From the NCBI RefSeq assembly GCF_900996235.1, contig NZ_CAAJGM010000111.1, positions 186,001 through 250,000 on the forward strand: DNA of 64,000 nt. The letters are read 5' to 3'. Source of the stretch: Paraburkholderia sp. BCC1885. Its GTDB lineage: Bacteria; Pseudomonadota; Gammaproteobacteria; Burkholderiales; Burkholderiaceae. The notes under the pieces are model-generated. The model was not told the origin of the DNA. It saw only the letters and a list, made by a program, of their open reading frames with translations, and ran no database searches. The translations under genes and the position numbers were made by a program. This document shows positions 9,123-17,303 of this stretch, one piece after another. The first letter of the stretch is position 1; the number at the start of each line of letters is the position of its first letter.

Positions 9123-10121
9123 TCAAATCAGCTTGACGAGTTGCTTGCCGAAATTCTTGCCTTTGAGCAAACCGATAAACGCCTCGGGCGCGTTTTCGAG
9201 CCCCTGCGCGATGCTTTCCCGATACTGCAGTTTCTTTTGCGCGACTAGCGTGCCGAGTTGCGTGAGCGCTTCGGGCCACACGTCCGGATGTTCGCTGACG
9301 ATAAAACCCTGCACCAGCAGGCGCTGCGTGAGCAGCAACGCGGGATGTTTGAGCGGCAACGGCGTGCCATCGTAACTGGAGATCATGCCGCACAGGGCGA
9401 TGCGGCCAAACGCGTTCATGCGCGCAAGCACCGCGTCGAGCACTTCGCCGCCGACGTTTTCGAAGTAGCCATCCACGCCCTGCGGTGTCACGGCCTTGAG
9501 GTCCTTATACAGATTGCCGGCCTTGTAGTCGACACAGGCGTCGAAGCCGAGCGTCTCGACCACGTAGCGGCACTTGTCCGCGCCACCGGCGATGCCGATT
9601 GCCCGCGCGCCCGCCAGCTTCGCCAGTTGCCCGACCACGCTGCCGACCGCCCCGCTCGCCGCGCTCACCACCACCGTCTCGCCGGCCTTCGGCGCGATGA
9701 TCCGGTTCAGCCCGTACCAGCCGGTGACGCCGGGCATCCCCACCGAGCCGAGGTAGGCGGACAGCGGCACATGGGTATCGTCGACCTTGCGCACGCCCGT
9801 GCCGTCGGAGACGCCGTATTCCTGCCAGCCGAACATGGCCACGACCTTGTCGCCCAGCGCGAATTTCGGATGCTTCGACTCCACGACTTCGCCGACTGTG
9901 CCGCCGATCATCACTTCATCGAGCGGCTGCGGCGGCGCGTAGGATTTGGCGTCGTCCATCCTGCCGCGCATGTAGGGATCGAGCGACAGATAGTGATTGC
10001 GCACGCGAAACTGACCGTCCGCGAGCGGCGCCAGCGGCGCTTCGACGAGCCTGAAATTGTCCGGCGTGGCCGCGCCTTGCGGACGGGATGCGAGCACGAA
10101 CTGGCGGTTGATCTGGGTCAT
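9123..10121 (-). CDS. NADP-dependent MDR oxidoreductase (CurA/leukotriene B4 dehydrogenase-like)
   Basis: 332 aa from the ATG at 10121, giving MTQINRQFVLASRPQG. It is a zinc-free medium-chain reductase of the double-bond reductase group. It has RNHYLSLDPYMRGRM (about residues 43-57), MPGVTGWYGL, the nucleotide fold VSAASGAVGSVVGQLAKLAG (about residue 145) and YFENVGGEVLDAVL. Family members reduce alpha,beta-unsaturated ketones or aldehydes. It lies 78 bp upstream of the SDR gene on the same strand and may belong to the same operon. Confidence 0.92.
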   Translation of the reverse strand: MTQINRQFVLASRPQGAATPDNFRLVEAPLAPLADGQFRVRNHYLSLDPYMRGRMDDAKSYAPPQPLDEVMIGGTVGEVVESKHPKFALGDKVVAMFGWQEYGVSDGTGVRKVDDTHVPLSAYLGSVGMPGVTGWYGLNRIIAPKAGETVVVSAASGAVGSVVGQLAKLAGARAIGIAGGADKCRYVVETLGFDACVDYKAGNLYKDLKAVTPQGVDGYFENVGGEVLDAVLARMNAFGRIALCGMISSYDGTPLPLKHPALLLTQRLLVQGFIVSEHPDVWPEALTQLGTLVAQKKLQYRESIAQGLENAPEAFIGLLKGKNFGKQLVKLI

Positions 10122-10222
10122 GGCAATCGTCTCCGTATTGTTTGGTTTGGGTGATGCAGGACAACCGTGCATAAGCGGTGCGACGCGCACGGCGGCGCGT
10201 CAGGCCGCCTGACCTGATCGTC

Positions 10223-10738
10223 TTAGCCGTCGCTAGGACCGGGTTTGGCGGACGGGTCGCTGCGCAGACGCTGATGCGTCACGTCGCGGCCCACGGCAAG
10301 ACGCCGCACGTATTTGAAAGTGCCGAGCGCCTTCGCGACGAAATGCCCTTCGCTGTCGCGGATTTCGCCTTCGCAATAGGCCATGGTGGTCGAACGATGC
10401 AGCACGCGCGCGGACGCGCGTAACTCGCCACGCCCCGGCTGCATGAAGTTGACTTTCATTTCCACCGTGACCACGCCGACGCCATCGCCCGCGAGACTGC
10501 GGGCGGCCATCGCCAGCGCGACGTCCGCGAGCGTCATCGTGACGCCGCCATGGGCAACTGCCCACGTGTTCATGTGGTCCGCGGCGAGCGGCAGGACGAC
10601 TTCGCTAACGCCGTCCGCCGCGCTGATCAGTTGCACGCCGAGGTGGTCGACGAAGGGACTTTCGAGGACCGCCAGCGCGTTGGGGGCGACGGCGGGGACG
10701 TCCGGCTGGGCGGACCCTTCCTTTTGCGAATCAGTCAT
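10223..10738 (-). CDS. PaaI-family hotdog thioesterase
   Basis: 171 aa. After about 30 variable residues it shows the hotdog-fold thioesterase core: FVDHLGVQLISA, then the active-site helix NTWAVAHGGVTMTLADVALAMAA, where HGG-x-x-x-x-L-x-D is the PaaI signature. Acyl-CoA esters are the expected substrates. It lies 9 bp after the Dabb gene on the same strand, so they form a two-gene unit. Confidence 0.9.
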   Translation of the reverse strand: MTDSQKEGSAQPDVPAVAPNALAVLESPFVDHLGVQLISAADGVSEVVLPLAADHMNTWAVAHGGVTMTLADVALAMAARSLAGDGVGVVTVEMKVNFMQPGRGELRASARVLHRSTTMAYCEGEIRDSEGHFVAKALGTFKYVRRLAVGRDVTHQRLRSDPSAKPGPSDG

Positions 10739-10747
10739 TGCGGTGGG

Positions 10748-11050
10748 TCAGACGAGGTAATCGACGCAATCGCGCGCGTCCCGCACGGCCACGACGAAAC
10801 TCTTCAGCGCCAGATGCGTCGGGTGAACCTGATAGGCATCGAGCGCGGCCTTGTCTTCGAAGTCGGAGACCAGCACGACGTCATAGGTGGATTCGAGTCC
10901 TTCCGCGGCGATGCCCACTTCGAGGTGCCGGATGCCGGGGACGATGTCGCGGCATGCTTCGAGCTTTTCCTTGAGCTTGACAGCGTTTTCCGCGCGCGAA
11001 GCGCCTTCCGCCGATTCCTTCAACTTCCACATCACGATATGTCGAATCAC
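10748..11050 (-). CDS. Dabb (stress-responsive alpha/beta barrel) protein
   Basis: 100 aa from a GTG at 11050, giving VIRHIVMWKLKESAEG, the standard start of this family. An AAGGTG ribosome-site-like sequence lies just upstream. An ATG at 11089 would add 13 residues with no family match. The dimeric alpha/beta barrel (Dabb) fold is recognised by IRHIVMWKL at the start, GIRHLEVGI in the middle and DLVLVSDFEDKAALDAYQVHP-like residues near the end. The biochemical role is unknown; some relatives are cyclases or decarboxylases. It precedes the PaaI gene by 9 bp. Confidence 0.85.
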   Translation of the reverse strand: MIRHIVMWKLKESAEGASRAENAVKLKEKLEACRDIVPGIRHLEVGIAAEGLESTYDVVLVSDFEDKAALDAYQVHPTHLALKSFVVAVRDARDCVDYLV

Positions 11051-11325
11051 GCTATTCACCTTCGTTAGTTTGTCTGCACGCGCGCTCATGCGCGAGCGAA
11101 TCCATGGACAGGTTCATACGATAACCGATCGCAGCAGCGTCCGTGCTCAACTCTCGCCTCGCAAGACAGCGACGCGGCAAGCAGGATGATAAACCCGCGC
11201 TCCCGCGCACCAAAACGCAAGCGCATTCGCGCCGCCTTTGATACGCTCACGGCTGCCTGACCCGCCGCCTGCAAAGAGTGCGCAATCCTGTAAAAATCGC
11301 TGTGAACATCCCCACGAATATCACC

Positions 11326-11799
11326 ATGAATATCGCCATCGAGGACCCCGCCCAGCCCGACATCATTGTCCTGCTCGAACACGGCGACGCCGAAGCCGCA
11401 CGGCTCTATCCGGCCGAGAGCAATCACCTGTTGCCGCTCGATTCGTTGCGCGAGGCGAATGTGCTGTTCCACGTCGCACGCGATGCAGCCGGCGCGGCGC
11501 TGGCCACGGGCGCGGTGGTCCTGAAAGGCGATTGGGCGGAGCTCAAGCGGATGTGGGTGGAACCGCAGGCGCGTGGCCAGGGGCTCTCCAAGGCCATCCT
11601 CACCCAGCTGGAACGGCAGGCCCGCGCTCATGGCGTGCGCTGGTTGCGGCTTGAGACCGGCGTCGACAGCCATTCGGCGCTCGGTCTTTATGGGCGTGCG
11701 GGCTTCGTGGTTCGCGAGCCGTTCGCGGATTACCAGCCAGATCCGTTGAGTGTTTTTATGGAGAAGGATCTGGCTGCGGTGGCGAGCGCCTCGGTGTAG
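11326..11799 (+). CDS. GNAT N-acetyltransferase
   Basis: 157 aa from the ATG at 11326; an in-frame start at 11278 is also open but adds a low-information N-terminus. The acetyl-CoA loop is VEPQARGQGLSKAILTQLE (about residues 78-96). LETGVDSHSALGLYGRAGF is the characteristic last strand and helix. YPAESNHLLPLDSL near the N-terminus is typical of a small-molecule GNAT subgroup seen in Burkholderiaceae. Substrate unknown. Its stop codon lies 2 bp before a minus-strand gene relic. Confidence 0.87.
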   Translation: MNIAIEDPAQPDIIVLLEHGDAEAARLYPAESNHLLPLDSLREANVLFHVARDAAGAALATGAVVLKGDWAELKRMWVEPQARGQGLSKAILTQLERQARAHGVRWLRLETGVDSHSALGLYGRAGFVVREPFADYQPDPLSVFMEKDLAAVASASV

Positions 11800-11801
11800 T
11801 T

Positions 11802-11882
11802 GCGGCGCCCGGCCAATGCCGCCAGATTCGTGTCGCGGTCGCCTACCAGGTTCTCGACCGTGGGGAACAGGCCGGGATTGCG
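11802..11882 (-). pseudogene. Relic of an NAD-dependent epimerase/reductase gene
   Basis: Read on the minus strand, 27 codons translate as RNPGLFPTVENL followed by VGDRDTNLAALAGRR. This closely resembles the segment after the first beta-alpha unit of extended SDR epimerases (pattern NPGLFP-x-V-E-x-L-x-GDRD-x-x-L-x-x-L-x-GRR). There is no Rossmann start before it, and the sequence after GRR loses the family pattern. It is therefore best read as a fragment left by deletion. The family call is from memory of the motif, not from a search. Confidence 0.5.
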
Positions 11883-11912
11883 CAGACCATTCAAGCTCGT
11901 CGGCCGACGCGC

Positions 11913-12710
11913 TCAGCGCCCGAGAAACACATCGCGGTAAGCGCCGTAGATCGACAGCAGCGGCACGGCGGTCAGGAGCGGCGTCAGCACCAGCGCGCGC
12001 ACGGCCAGCGGGACCATCGGGACGAACAGCACGGCGACGGTCATGGCGGCAAAGTACATCAGCGTCACCGGCCAGTTGCGGGCCGCGCCGCTCAGGCTCG
12101 CGAGCATCGCGTCATGCGGGGTCATGTCGTGCAGCACCACCAGCGCCGGAGCGAAGCAGGCCGAGGCCAGCGCGACCGCGAAAATCGACGCGCCCAGCAG
12201 CGATTCGAGCGCGCCGCGCACGCCGTGATCGCCGCCGTAGCCGATCGACAGATAATGCACGCCGCTTGCCGTGACCGACGCATCCAGCGACACATGAAAC
12301 GTGGCCAGCAGGATCACATAACCCACCGCGACGATCGCCGCGCCGTACAGCCCGATCACGCACAGCGCGTTACTGCGCCGCGCCAGCGCCGCGAACGCCT
12401 CGCGCAGCGTCACCGGCTCGTTGCGGGTAGCGCCATCCTGAATCACCATCAGGCCGCCCACCACGAGCGGCGCCAGCAGCACGGCGAGCGGACGCAGCAA
12501 CGGCAGGAAACCCAGGGCGGTCGCGAAATCGGCACATACCAGCAACACGGTCAGCCACAGCACCGGCTGGATGCCGGCGGCCCGCAAGCCGCTCATCAGC
12601 CAGTCGGCGACTCGCAGGGGATTAACTTCCCTGCCGCCGGGAAAAGGCAGTGCCGGCACATGATGGAGACGGGTTTCCTTGGAAACATGGCTCGGATAAT
12701 CGATGTTCAT
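11913..12710 (-). CDS. BPSS1780-family integral membrane protein
   Basis: 265 aa from the ATG at 12710, which has GAGGAA upstream. Residues 1-45 are soluble and include the family segment VPALPFPGGREVNPLRVADWLMSG. About six hydrophobic segments follow (for example VLWLTVLLVCADFATALGF, PLAVLLAPLVVGGLMVI and LYGAAIVAVGYVILLATF). I recognise it as the conserved BPSS1780-type membrane protein of Burkholderia and relatives, which has no known function. It stands alone between the epimerase relic and the DUF1700/PadR pair. Confidence 0.85.
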   Translation of the reverse strand: MNIDYPSHVSKETRLHHVPALPFPGGREVNPLRVADWLMSGLRAAGIQPVLWLTVLLVCADFATALGFLPLLRPLAVLLAPLVVGGLMVIQDGATRNEPVTLREAFAALARRSNALCVIGLYGAAIVAVGYVILLATFHVSLDASVTASGVHYLSIGYGGDHGVRGALESLLGASIFAVALASACFAPALVVLHDMTPHDAMLASLSGAARNWPVTLMYFAAMTVAVLFVPMVPLAVRALVLTPLLTAVPLLSIYGAYRDVFLGR

Positions 12711-12805
12711 GACGATTTCCTCTATCAAAACTGAAAGTGGTTGTACGTACTACTAAGGATTAGGCTATCCGGTACTTTGCCGTTCAGGCATTTCCCGTAC
12801 TTCTT

Positions 12806-13945
12806 TCAGGACGTCTGCTGGCGCTCGAGGCTCGCCGAGACGACGTCGATTTGCCGCTTCACGTAGCGCGTCACGACGCGCCAGGTAATCCGTGTCAGCC
12901 AGATGCACAGCGCGAGGCCGATCAAACCAATCGGCAGCATCACGATGGCATAGGTGTATTCGCTGTCCGACGCCGCCACGCGAATCACGTCGTGGCCGTC
13001 GTTGATGGCAATCTTGCCGTCGCCGATATCCACCGTGTTCTGACCGCTTTGCGCCGTGACGTGGTCGGTCTTGCCGTGTTCATCCTGTTCCAGCTTGACG
13101 TTGTCGCCGTCGTCGCTGGAGATGTCCCAGACGCCCGACTTGGGGTCGCTGCTGGAACGCACAAACGATACTTTCTCGTCGTCGTCCTTCAACTCCAGGG
13201 TCTGCACGTCGTCGCGGGCGATGCTCCACTGGCCGTCCGCGTCTCGCGTCAACAGATGGCGTGCTTCCTCCGACGAACTCTCGAACCTGACGTTGTCACC
13301 GTCCTTGCGAATTTCGATGGCGCCGGCGCGCGTCACCAGTTCCAGCCTGCTGTCATCCTGCAACGTGAAGACGAAGCGGCCGCCGACGATCTTCAGGCTC
13401 TTCAGGTTACCGGGCGTCTCGTCGTCGCTATCGCTGCTGTCGCTCGCCTCTTTCGCGTCGGACGCCCCGCCGGTGACAGCCTTGGCTTGCTGGCCGATGC
13501 TGCTGCCCAGCAGATTGAACGACACCGGACCGTGCCCCGGCTTGCCGAAAAAGTGATGACCGCTCAAGGCGACCACGCCGACCAGCCCGGCGATCGTCAG
13601 CGCCACGGAAACCGCGTAGCCGGCGGTGAGGATCACCAGGTAAAGCATGAACGGCACCAGCAGCAGGACGTTCAGCAGGCCGAGCCCGGAGATCGACATG
13701 ATCACGCGAATCAGGTTGCCGAACGACCGGCGGTCTTGCCACTGACGATAGTTCGCCTGCGCCTTCAGTTCGCGGGCGAGCTTGACCGGGTCGCCCAACG
13801 CCGCGATCACCTCTTCCTCGCGCCGCCCGGCAGCGAGCGCGTCGCCAATGTACTCGCGATAGTCTGCAATGATTTCATCGACCGCCTGCTTGGGCAGACT
13901 GCTCAATTCCCGTTGCAGCGTTTCAATGAATACGTCCTGCTTCAT
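12806..13945 (-). CDS. DUF1700/HAAS-domain membrane protein with a C-terminal beta-rich region
   Basis: 379 aa. Residues 1-75 are a HAAS-type domain (MKQDVFIETLQRELSSLP, then IADYREYIGDALAAGRREEEVIAALGDP), which typically sits beside PadR regulators. Hydrophobic segments lie at about 92-145. A Ser/Asp/Glu-rich linker follows (DAKEASDSSDSDDETPG), then about 150 residues of strand-like repeats rich in Asp and Lys, then a last membrane segment (YAIVMLPIGLIGLALCIWL). The middle region probably lies outside the membrane. It overlaps the PadR gene by 4 bp, so the two are coupled. Confidence 0.85.
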   Translation of the reverse strand: MKQDVFIETLQRELSSLPKQAVDEIIADYREYIGDALAAGRREEEVIAALGDPVKLARELKAQANYRQWQDRRSFGNLIRVIMSISGLGLLNVLLLVPFMLYLVILTAGYAVSVALTIAGLVGVVALSGHHFFGKPGHGPVSFNLLGSSIGQQAKAVTGGASDAKEASDSSDSDDETPGNLKSLKIVGGRFVFTLQDDSRLELVTRAGAIEIRKDGDNVRFESSSEEARHLLTRDADGQWSIARDDVQTLELKDDDEKVSFVRSSSDPKSGVWDISSDDGDNVKLEQDEHGKTDHVTAQSGQNTVDIGDGKIAINDGHDVIRVAASDSEYTYAIVMLPIGLIGLALCIWLTRITWRVVTRYVKRQIDVVSASLERQQTS

Positions 13946-14283
13946 GGGTTTTCCCCTGGGTTTGTTTTTACGCCGGGTTGTTCCAGCACGCCGTTGACCT
14001 CATCCACGAAACTGCGCCACTCCTCTTCCATCTCCAGCAGGCTGCGACGGCCCGTGCCCGTCAATGAATAGTATTTGCGCGGCGGGCCGGAGTTCGACTC
14101 CACGAGGTAGGTCGACACCCAGGCCTCGGCCTGCAGCCGGCGCATCAAAGGGTAGATCGTGCCTTCGCTGATTTCCATGGTCTCGGCGAGGGTCGACACC
14201 AACTCGTATGCGTAGCTGTCCCCACGAGCCAGGACGGCCAGCACGCACATATCGAGCGTTCCTTTTTTTAACTGCGTTTTCAT
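13942..14283 (-). CDS. PadR-family transcriptional regulator
   Basis: 113 aa. It starts MKTQLKKGTLDMCVLAVL and has the winged-helix signature YAYELVSTLAE, EGTIYPLMRRLQAEAWV and GPPRKYYSLTGTGR, typical of short PadR repressors. The C-terminal helix (SLLEMEEEWRSFVDEVNGVL) should form the dimer. It is the first gene of a two-gene unit with the DUF1700/HAAS protein, a very common pairing. Two near-identical 21-bp sites upstream are good candidates for its own operators. Confidence 0.93.
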   Translation of the reverse strand: MKTQLKKGTLDMCVLAVLARGDSYAYELVSTLAETMEISEGTIYPLMRRLQAEAWVSTYLVESNSGPPRKYYSLTGTGRRSLLEMEEEWRSFVDEVNGVLEQPGVKTNPGENP

Positions 14284-14308
14284 CTAAATCCACGTATGTA
14301 GTGTGCGG

Positions 14309-14329
14309 TGCAAGGTACTGTGCTATGCA
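14309..14329. promoter_or_regulatory. Putative PadR operator, copy 1
   Basis: The 21-bp site starts TGCAAGGTAC and ends GCTATGCA. It is an imperfect dyad with TGCA at both ends and is centred about 36 bp before the PadR start codon. A second copy lies 86 bp upstream with 18 of 21 bases the same. Its position and symmetry suggest autoregulation. Confidence 0.5.
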
Positions 14330-14394
14330 CTGTCACCGGACGGACTGATGGCCTCGGTGACCATGGTTGAACTGTAGCAGGGCCTACTGTTTTA

Positions 14395-14415
14395 TGCAAG
14401 GTACCGTTCTATACA
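14395..14415. promoter_or_regulatory. Putative PadR operator, copy 2
   Basis: The 21-bp site starts TGCAAGGTAC and ends TCTATACA. It matches copy 1 at 18 of 21 positions in direct orientation. The 86-bp spacing is close to eight helical turns, which would place the two sites on the same face and would suit looping or cooperative binding. Confidence 0.45.
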
Positions 14416-14465
14416 TATCTCCGTGGCGCGGAATCAAGCACGATCCCAGGCGATCGGCCCGCGAA

Positions 14466-15335
14466 TCAAAGGTTGCCCAGCGCCTCGATGGTCGCGTCCA
14501 GCAAGGCCCGCAGACGCGCCACGCGGCGCAGGTCGCGGTGATAGCCGAACCAGACGTCGCGGCCCGGCGGCGTCTCGCCCAGATCGATGCGCCGCAGTCC
14601 GGCGGTCGCGTCGCCGAGCAGACACGGCAGCACCGCGAAGCCGACGCCCTCGGCGCACATGCGCGCCTGGGCGCCGCGGTTGTTGCTGCTGAAGGCGACG
14701 CGCGCGTTCGGCAGCATGCGCCTGACCCATGCCACGTCGGGAAGCGTACCGAACGCGCTGTCCATGGTGATCAGCGTATGGCCCTCGCCGTCCCCGGCTT
14801 GCGGGGCCACCCGATCCTGGCGGGCATACAACGCGTAATCCATATGCATCAGTTTGCGCTGGATCACGTCGGCTTCGTCGAAAGGCGTGATGCGAAACAC
14901 CAGATCCGCCTCGCGCCGGGCCAGGTTGTAGCGGCGCGAATCGGTCACCAGTTCGATGGACACGCCCCGTTGCTGTGCCAGAAAACGCGCGAAAACCGGC
15001 GTCAAAACGTGAATGCCGAACCAGTCCGATGACGACACGCGCAGCAGGCCCGTCAATTGGGCGTCCTTGCCGGCCAGCGCCCGCGTGAAACCCAGCGCTT
15101 CCTCTTCCATGCGTTCGGCGTAGGCCAGCACCGCCGCGCCCTCGTCGGTGAGGACGAAACCGTCGCGGGTGCGCTGGAACAGCGCGTTGCCCGTCGCCTC
15201 TTCCAGCGCGCGCAGGCGCCGGCCCATGGTCGGCTGGGTCTGGCCGGTTTGCCGCGCGGCCGCGCCGAGGGTGCCGCAGCGGGCAATCGCGAGGAATACG
15301 CGCACGTCGCTCCAATCCAGTTCGCTTCCAGTCAT
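14466..15335 (-). CDS. LysR-family transcriptional regulator
   Basis: 289 aa from the ATG at 15335 (MTGSELDWSDVRVFLAIARC); an upstream in-frame start adds residues with no LysR match. The helix-turn-helix covers about residues 18-45 (TLGAAARQTGQTQPTMGRRL). The effector domain is of the AphB/CrgA-like subgroup, with FHITPFDEADVIQRKL-like residues in mid-protein. It is divergent from the quinone oxidoreductase gene, which is the likely target. The shared 100-bp gap holds a CATGC/GCATG dyad. Confidence 0.92.
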   Translation of the reverse strand: MTGSELDWSDVRVFLAIARCGTLGAAARQTGQTQPTMGRRLRALEEATGNALFQRTRDGFVLTDEGAAVLAYAERMEEEALGFTRALAGKDAQLTGLLRVSSSDWFGIHVLTPVFARFLAQQRGVSIELVTDSRRYNLARREADLVFRITPFDEADVIQRKLMHMDYALYARQDRVAPQAGDGEGHTLITMDSAFGTLPDVAWVRRMLPNARVAFSSNNRGAQARMCAEGVGFAVLPCLLGDATAGLRRIDLGETPPGRDVWFGYHRDLRRVARLRALLDATIEALGNL

Positions 15336-15369
15336 TTTTGTTTGGCAATCATGCAGCAACGTTGATTTA

Positions 15370-15385
15370 CATGCTTTTTCGCATG
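15370..15385. promoter_or_regulatory. Dyad in the LysR/oxidoreductase gap
   Basis: CATGC-tttttc-GCATG is a perfect 5-bp inverted repeat midway between the divergent genes. A further ATCATGC at 15348-15354 pairs with GCATGAT at 15381-15387. The position is right for a LysR operator, but the match to the generic T-N11-A rule is weak evidence. Confidence 0.3.
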
Positions 15386-15435
15386 ATCGAGTATGGACGT
15401 ATCGCAACACCAGTTCAACCGGAAAGGAAATCGCC

Positions 15436-16422
15436 ATGTCCATGCAGGCCCTCGTTCTCAACCGTTATCACGGCCCGCTCGAATTGACCGAACTGTCGCG
15501 GCCGCAGCCGTCGCCGGGACAGGTGCTGGTACGGATCGCCGCCAGCGGCCTGAATCCGCTCGACACCAAAATCCGCGCCGGCAGCGCCGAGCACGCCAGG
15601 CATCCGCTGCCGCTGATATTGGGAATCGACATGGCGGGCGTCGTCGAAGCGGTTGGGCCTGGTGTGACGGCGTTCAAGGCCGGCGACGAGGTGTACGGCA
15701 TGACCGGCGGCGTGAGCGGCATCCAGGGTTCGCTCGCGCAGTACGCCGCCGTCGACGCCGACCTGCTCGCGCTCAAGCCCGCCAATCTGTCGATGCGTGA
15801 GGCCGCCGCCCTGCCGCTCGCCTTCATCACGGCTTACGCAGGCATCGTGGATCGGGCGCGGCTGACGGCCGGACAGACCGTGCTGGTCCAGGGCGGGGCG
15901 GGCGGCGTAGGACACGTCGCCGTGCAACTGGCAGCCGCCTTGGGCGCCAAGGTGTTCGCCACGGCGAGCACGCGCGATCTGGAATTCGTGGCGAGTCTCG
16001 GCGCGACGCCGCTCGACTATCGCGGACAAACCGTCGCGCAATATGTGGCCGCGGCGACGGAGGGCAAAGGCTTCGAACTGGTGGTGGACACCGTGGGCGG
16101 CGCGACGCTCGACGCGTCGTTCGCGGCGGTCAGGCATTTCGGCCACGTGGTGAGCGCGCTGGGTTGGGGTACGCATGCGCTCGCGCCGCTGTCGTTTCGC
16201 GAAGCGAGCTACTCGGGCGTGTTCACGCTCTACCCGCTTCTCAGCGGCGAGCATCGTGCTCACCACGGTTTCATGCTGCGCGAAGCCACGCGTCTCGTGG
16301 AATCAGGCAAGCTGCAGCCGCGCCTAGACCCGCGCCGTTTCGATTTCGGTTCAGTCGAGCTTGCCTACGAAGTCATCACGAGCGGCACGGCGCGCGGCAA
16401 AGTGGTGGTGGACGTGGCCTGA
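15436..16422 (+). CDS. Zinc-independent quinone oxidoreductase (MDR family)
   Basis: 328 aa from the ATG at 15436, preceded by GGAAAGGAAA. It has ALVLNRYHGPLELTEL at the start, GLNPLDTKIRAG, DMAGVVEAVGPGVTAFKAGDEV, and the NADPH fold VLVQGGAGGVGHVAVQLAAA (about residues 146-165). The structural and catalytic zinc cysteines of alcohol dehydrogenases are absent, so a quinone or enone reductase role is expected. It is divergent from a LysR regulator that probably controls it. Confidence 0.92.
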   Translation: MSMQALVLNRYHGPLELTELSRPQPSPGQVLVRIAASGLNPLDTKIRAGSAEHARHPLPLILGIDMAGVVEAVGPGVTAFKAGDEVYGMTGGVSGIQGSLAQYAAVDADLLALKPANLSMREAAALPLAFITAYAGIVDRARLTAGQTVLVQGGAGGVGHVAVQLAAALGAKVFATASTRDLEFVASLGATPLDYRGQTVAQYVAAATEGKGFELVVDTVGGATLDASFAAVRHFGHVVSALGWGTHALAPLSFREASYSGVFTLYPLLSGEHRAHHGFMLREATRLVESGKLQPRLDPRRFDFGSVELAYEVITSGTARGKVVVDVA

Positions 16423-16439
16423 GAAAAATCCGCCGCCGC

Positions 16440-17030
16440 TCAGATCACCAGCCGCGATACCTTGGTGCCTTCCAGCGAGATACCGGCCATCAGCCCCGCA
16501 TTGGTCAACACGAATGCGACCACCGGGTTCAGTGCCGTGGAGGTATCCAGATTGCCGTTCGCACCGATCTTCGCCAACGCGACGGTGGCATCGGCGCCGG
16601 CCGCCCAGCCCTGGCTTTGCATGAAGCGGTCGAGCGCTTCCTGGGTCAGGAAAGCGAAGATGAGTGCCTTCGATTGCGCGCCGATCTGCAGACCGAACGA
16701 GCCGGCCACGGTGCTGTAGTAACCGGTGGTCTGCCCATCGACGCGCAAGCCGCCCTGGCCATACTGGCCGCCGAACCAGAAGCCGGCCGAAAACACGTTG
16801 GGAAACACCAGCACGCCGCGCGCCTTGCCAATGACCTCTTGCGAACCATGCACGGTGCTTTGCAAACGAGCGAGCGTCGAATCGATCCCGGCGTTGATCG
16901 TGTTGCGCTTTTGCGCGTAGTCCTGGGCGTTCTCGCCGGAGCCGAGCGGCGTGGTGGTGCAACCCGCCAGGCTCAGCCCGCTCGATGCGAGAAGCACACC
17001 GGTACCGGTGATGAATTGACGTCGGTGCAT
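16440..17030 (-). CDS. SYLF-domain (YSC84-related) lipoprotein
   Basis: 196 aa. The N-terminus MHRRQFITGTGVLLASSGLSLAGC combines a twin-arginine pair with a lipobox (LAGC), so it is probably a Tat-exported lipoprotein. The SYLF domain covers residues 60-196: GKARGVLVFPNVFSAGFWFG, GLRVDGQTTGYYSTVAGSFG, LIFAFLTQEALDRFM and a final SLEGTKVSRLV. SYLF domains bind phosphoinositides in eukaryotes; the bacterial role is unknown. AGGAAAG lies upstream of the ATG. It is divergent from the LEA-type lipoprotein gene across a 273-bp gap in which I see no other gene. Confidence 0.9.
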   Translation of the reverse strand: MHRRQFITGTGVLLASSGLSLAGCTTTPLGSGENAQDYAQKRNTINAGIDSTLARLQSTVHGSQEVIGKARGVLVFPNVFSAGFWFGGQYGQGGLRVDGQTTGYYSTVAGSFGLQIGAQSKALIFAFLTQEALDRFMQSQGWAAGADATVALAKIGANGNLDTSTALNPVVAFVLTNAGLMAGISLEGTKVSRLVI

Positions 17031-17303
17031 CGTTGCTTTCCTATGAAGAGAGATGAGGTGGATCGGCGGCGCGCGCCGCGTTAGTACGGCATTGAAGTCC
17101 GTTTTCGAAGCCTCTGCAACCGTTTCATTGCAGCGGTGTGTCAAGAGCCGCATTCGTCCTATGCGATTGCGGGTTACGACAGCCCGCGCCGGACCGAGTT
17201 CGTGCGCAGGCTGCGTACATTCAGCTCCGTGCACAGGTTCGGCATCGCAAAGCGTGAAGCACGTAGAATACCGGCCAACTCCGTTCGACTTCAGGTGCCC
17301 GCT

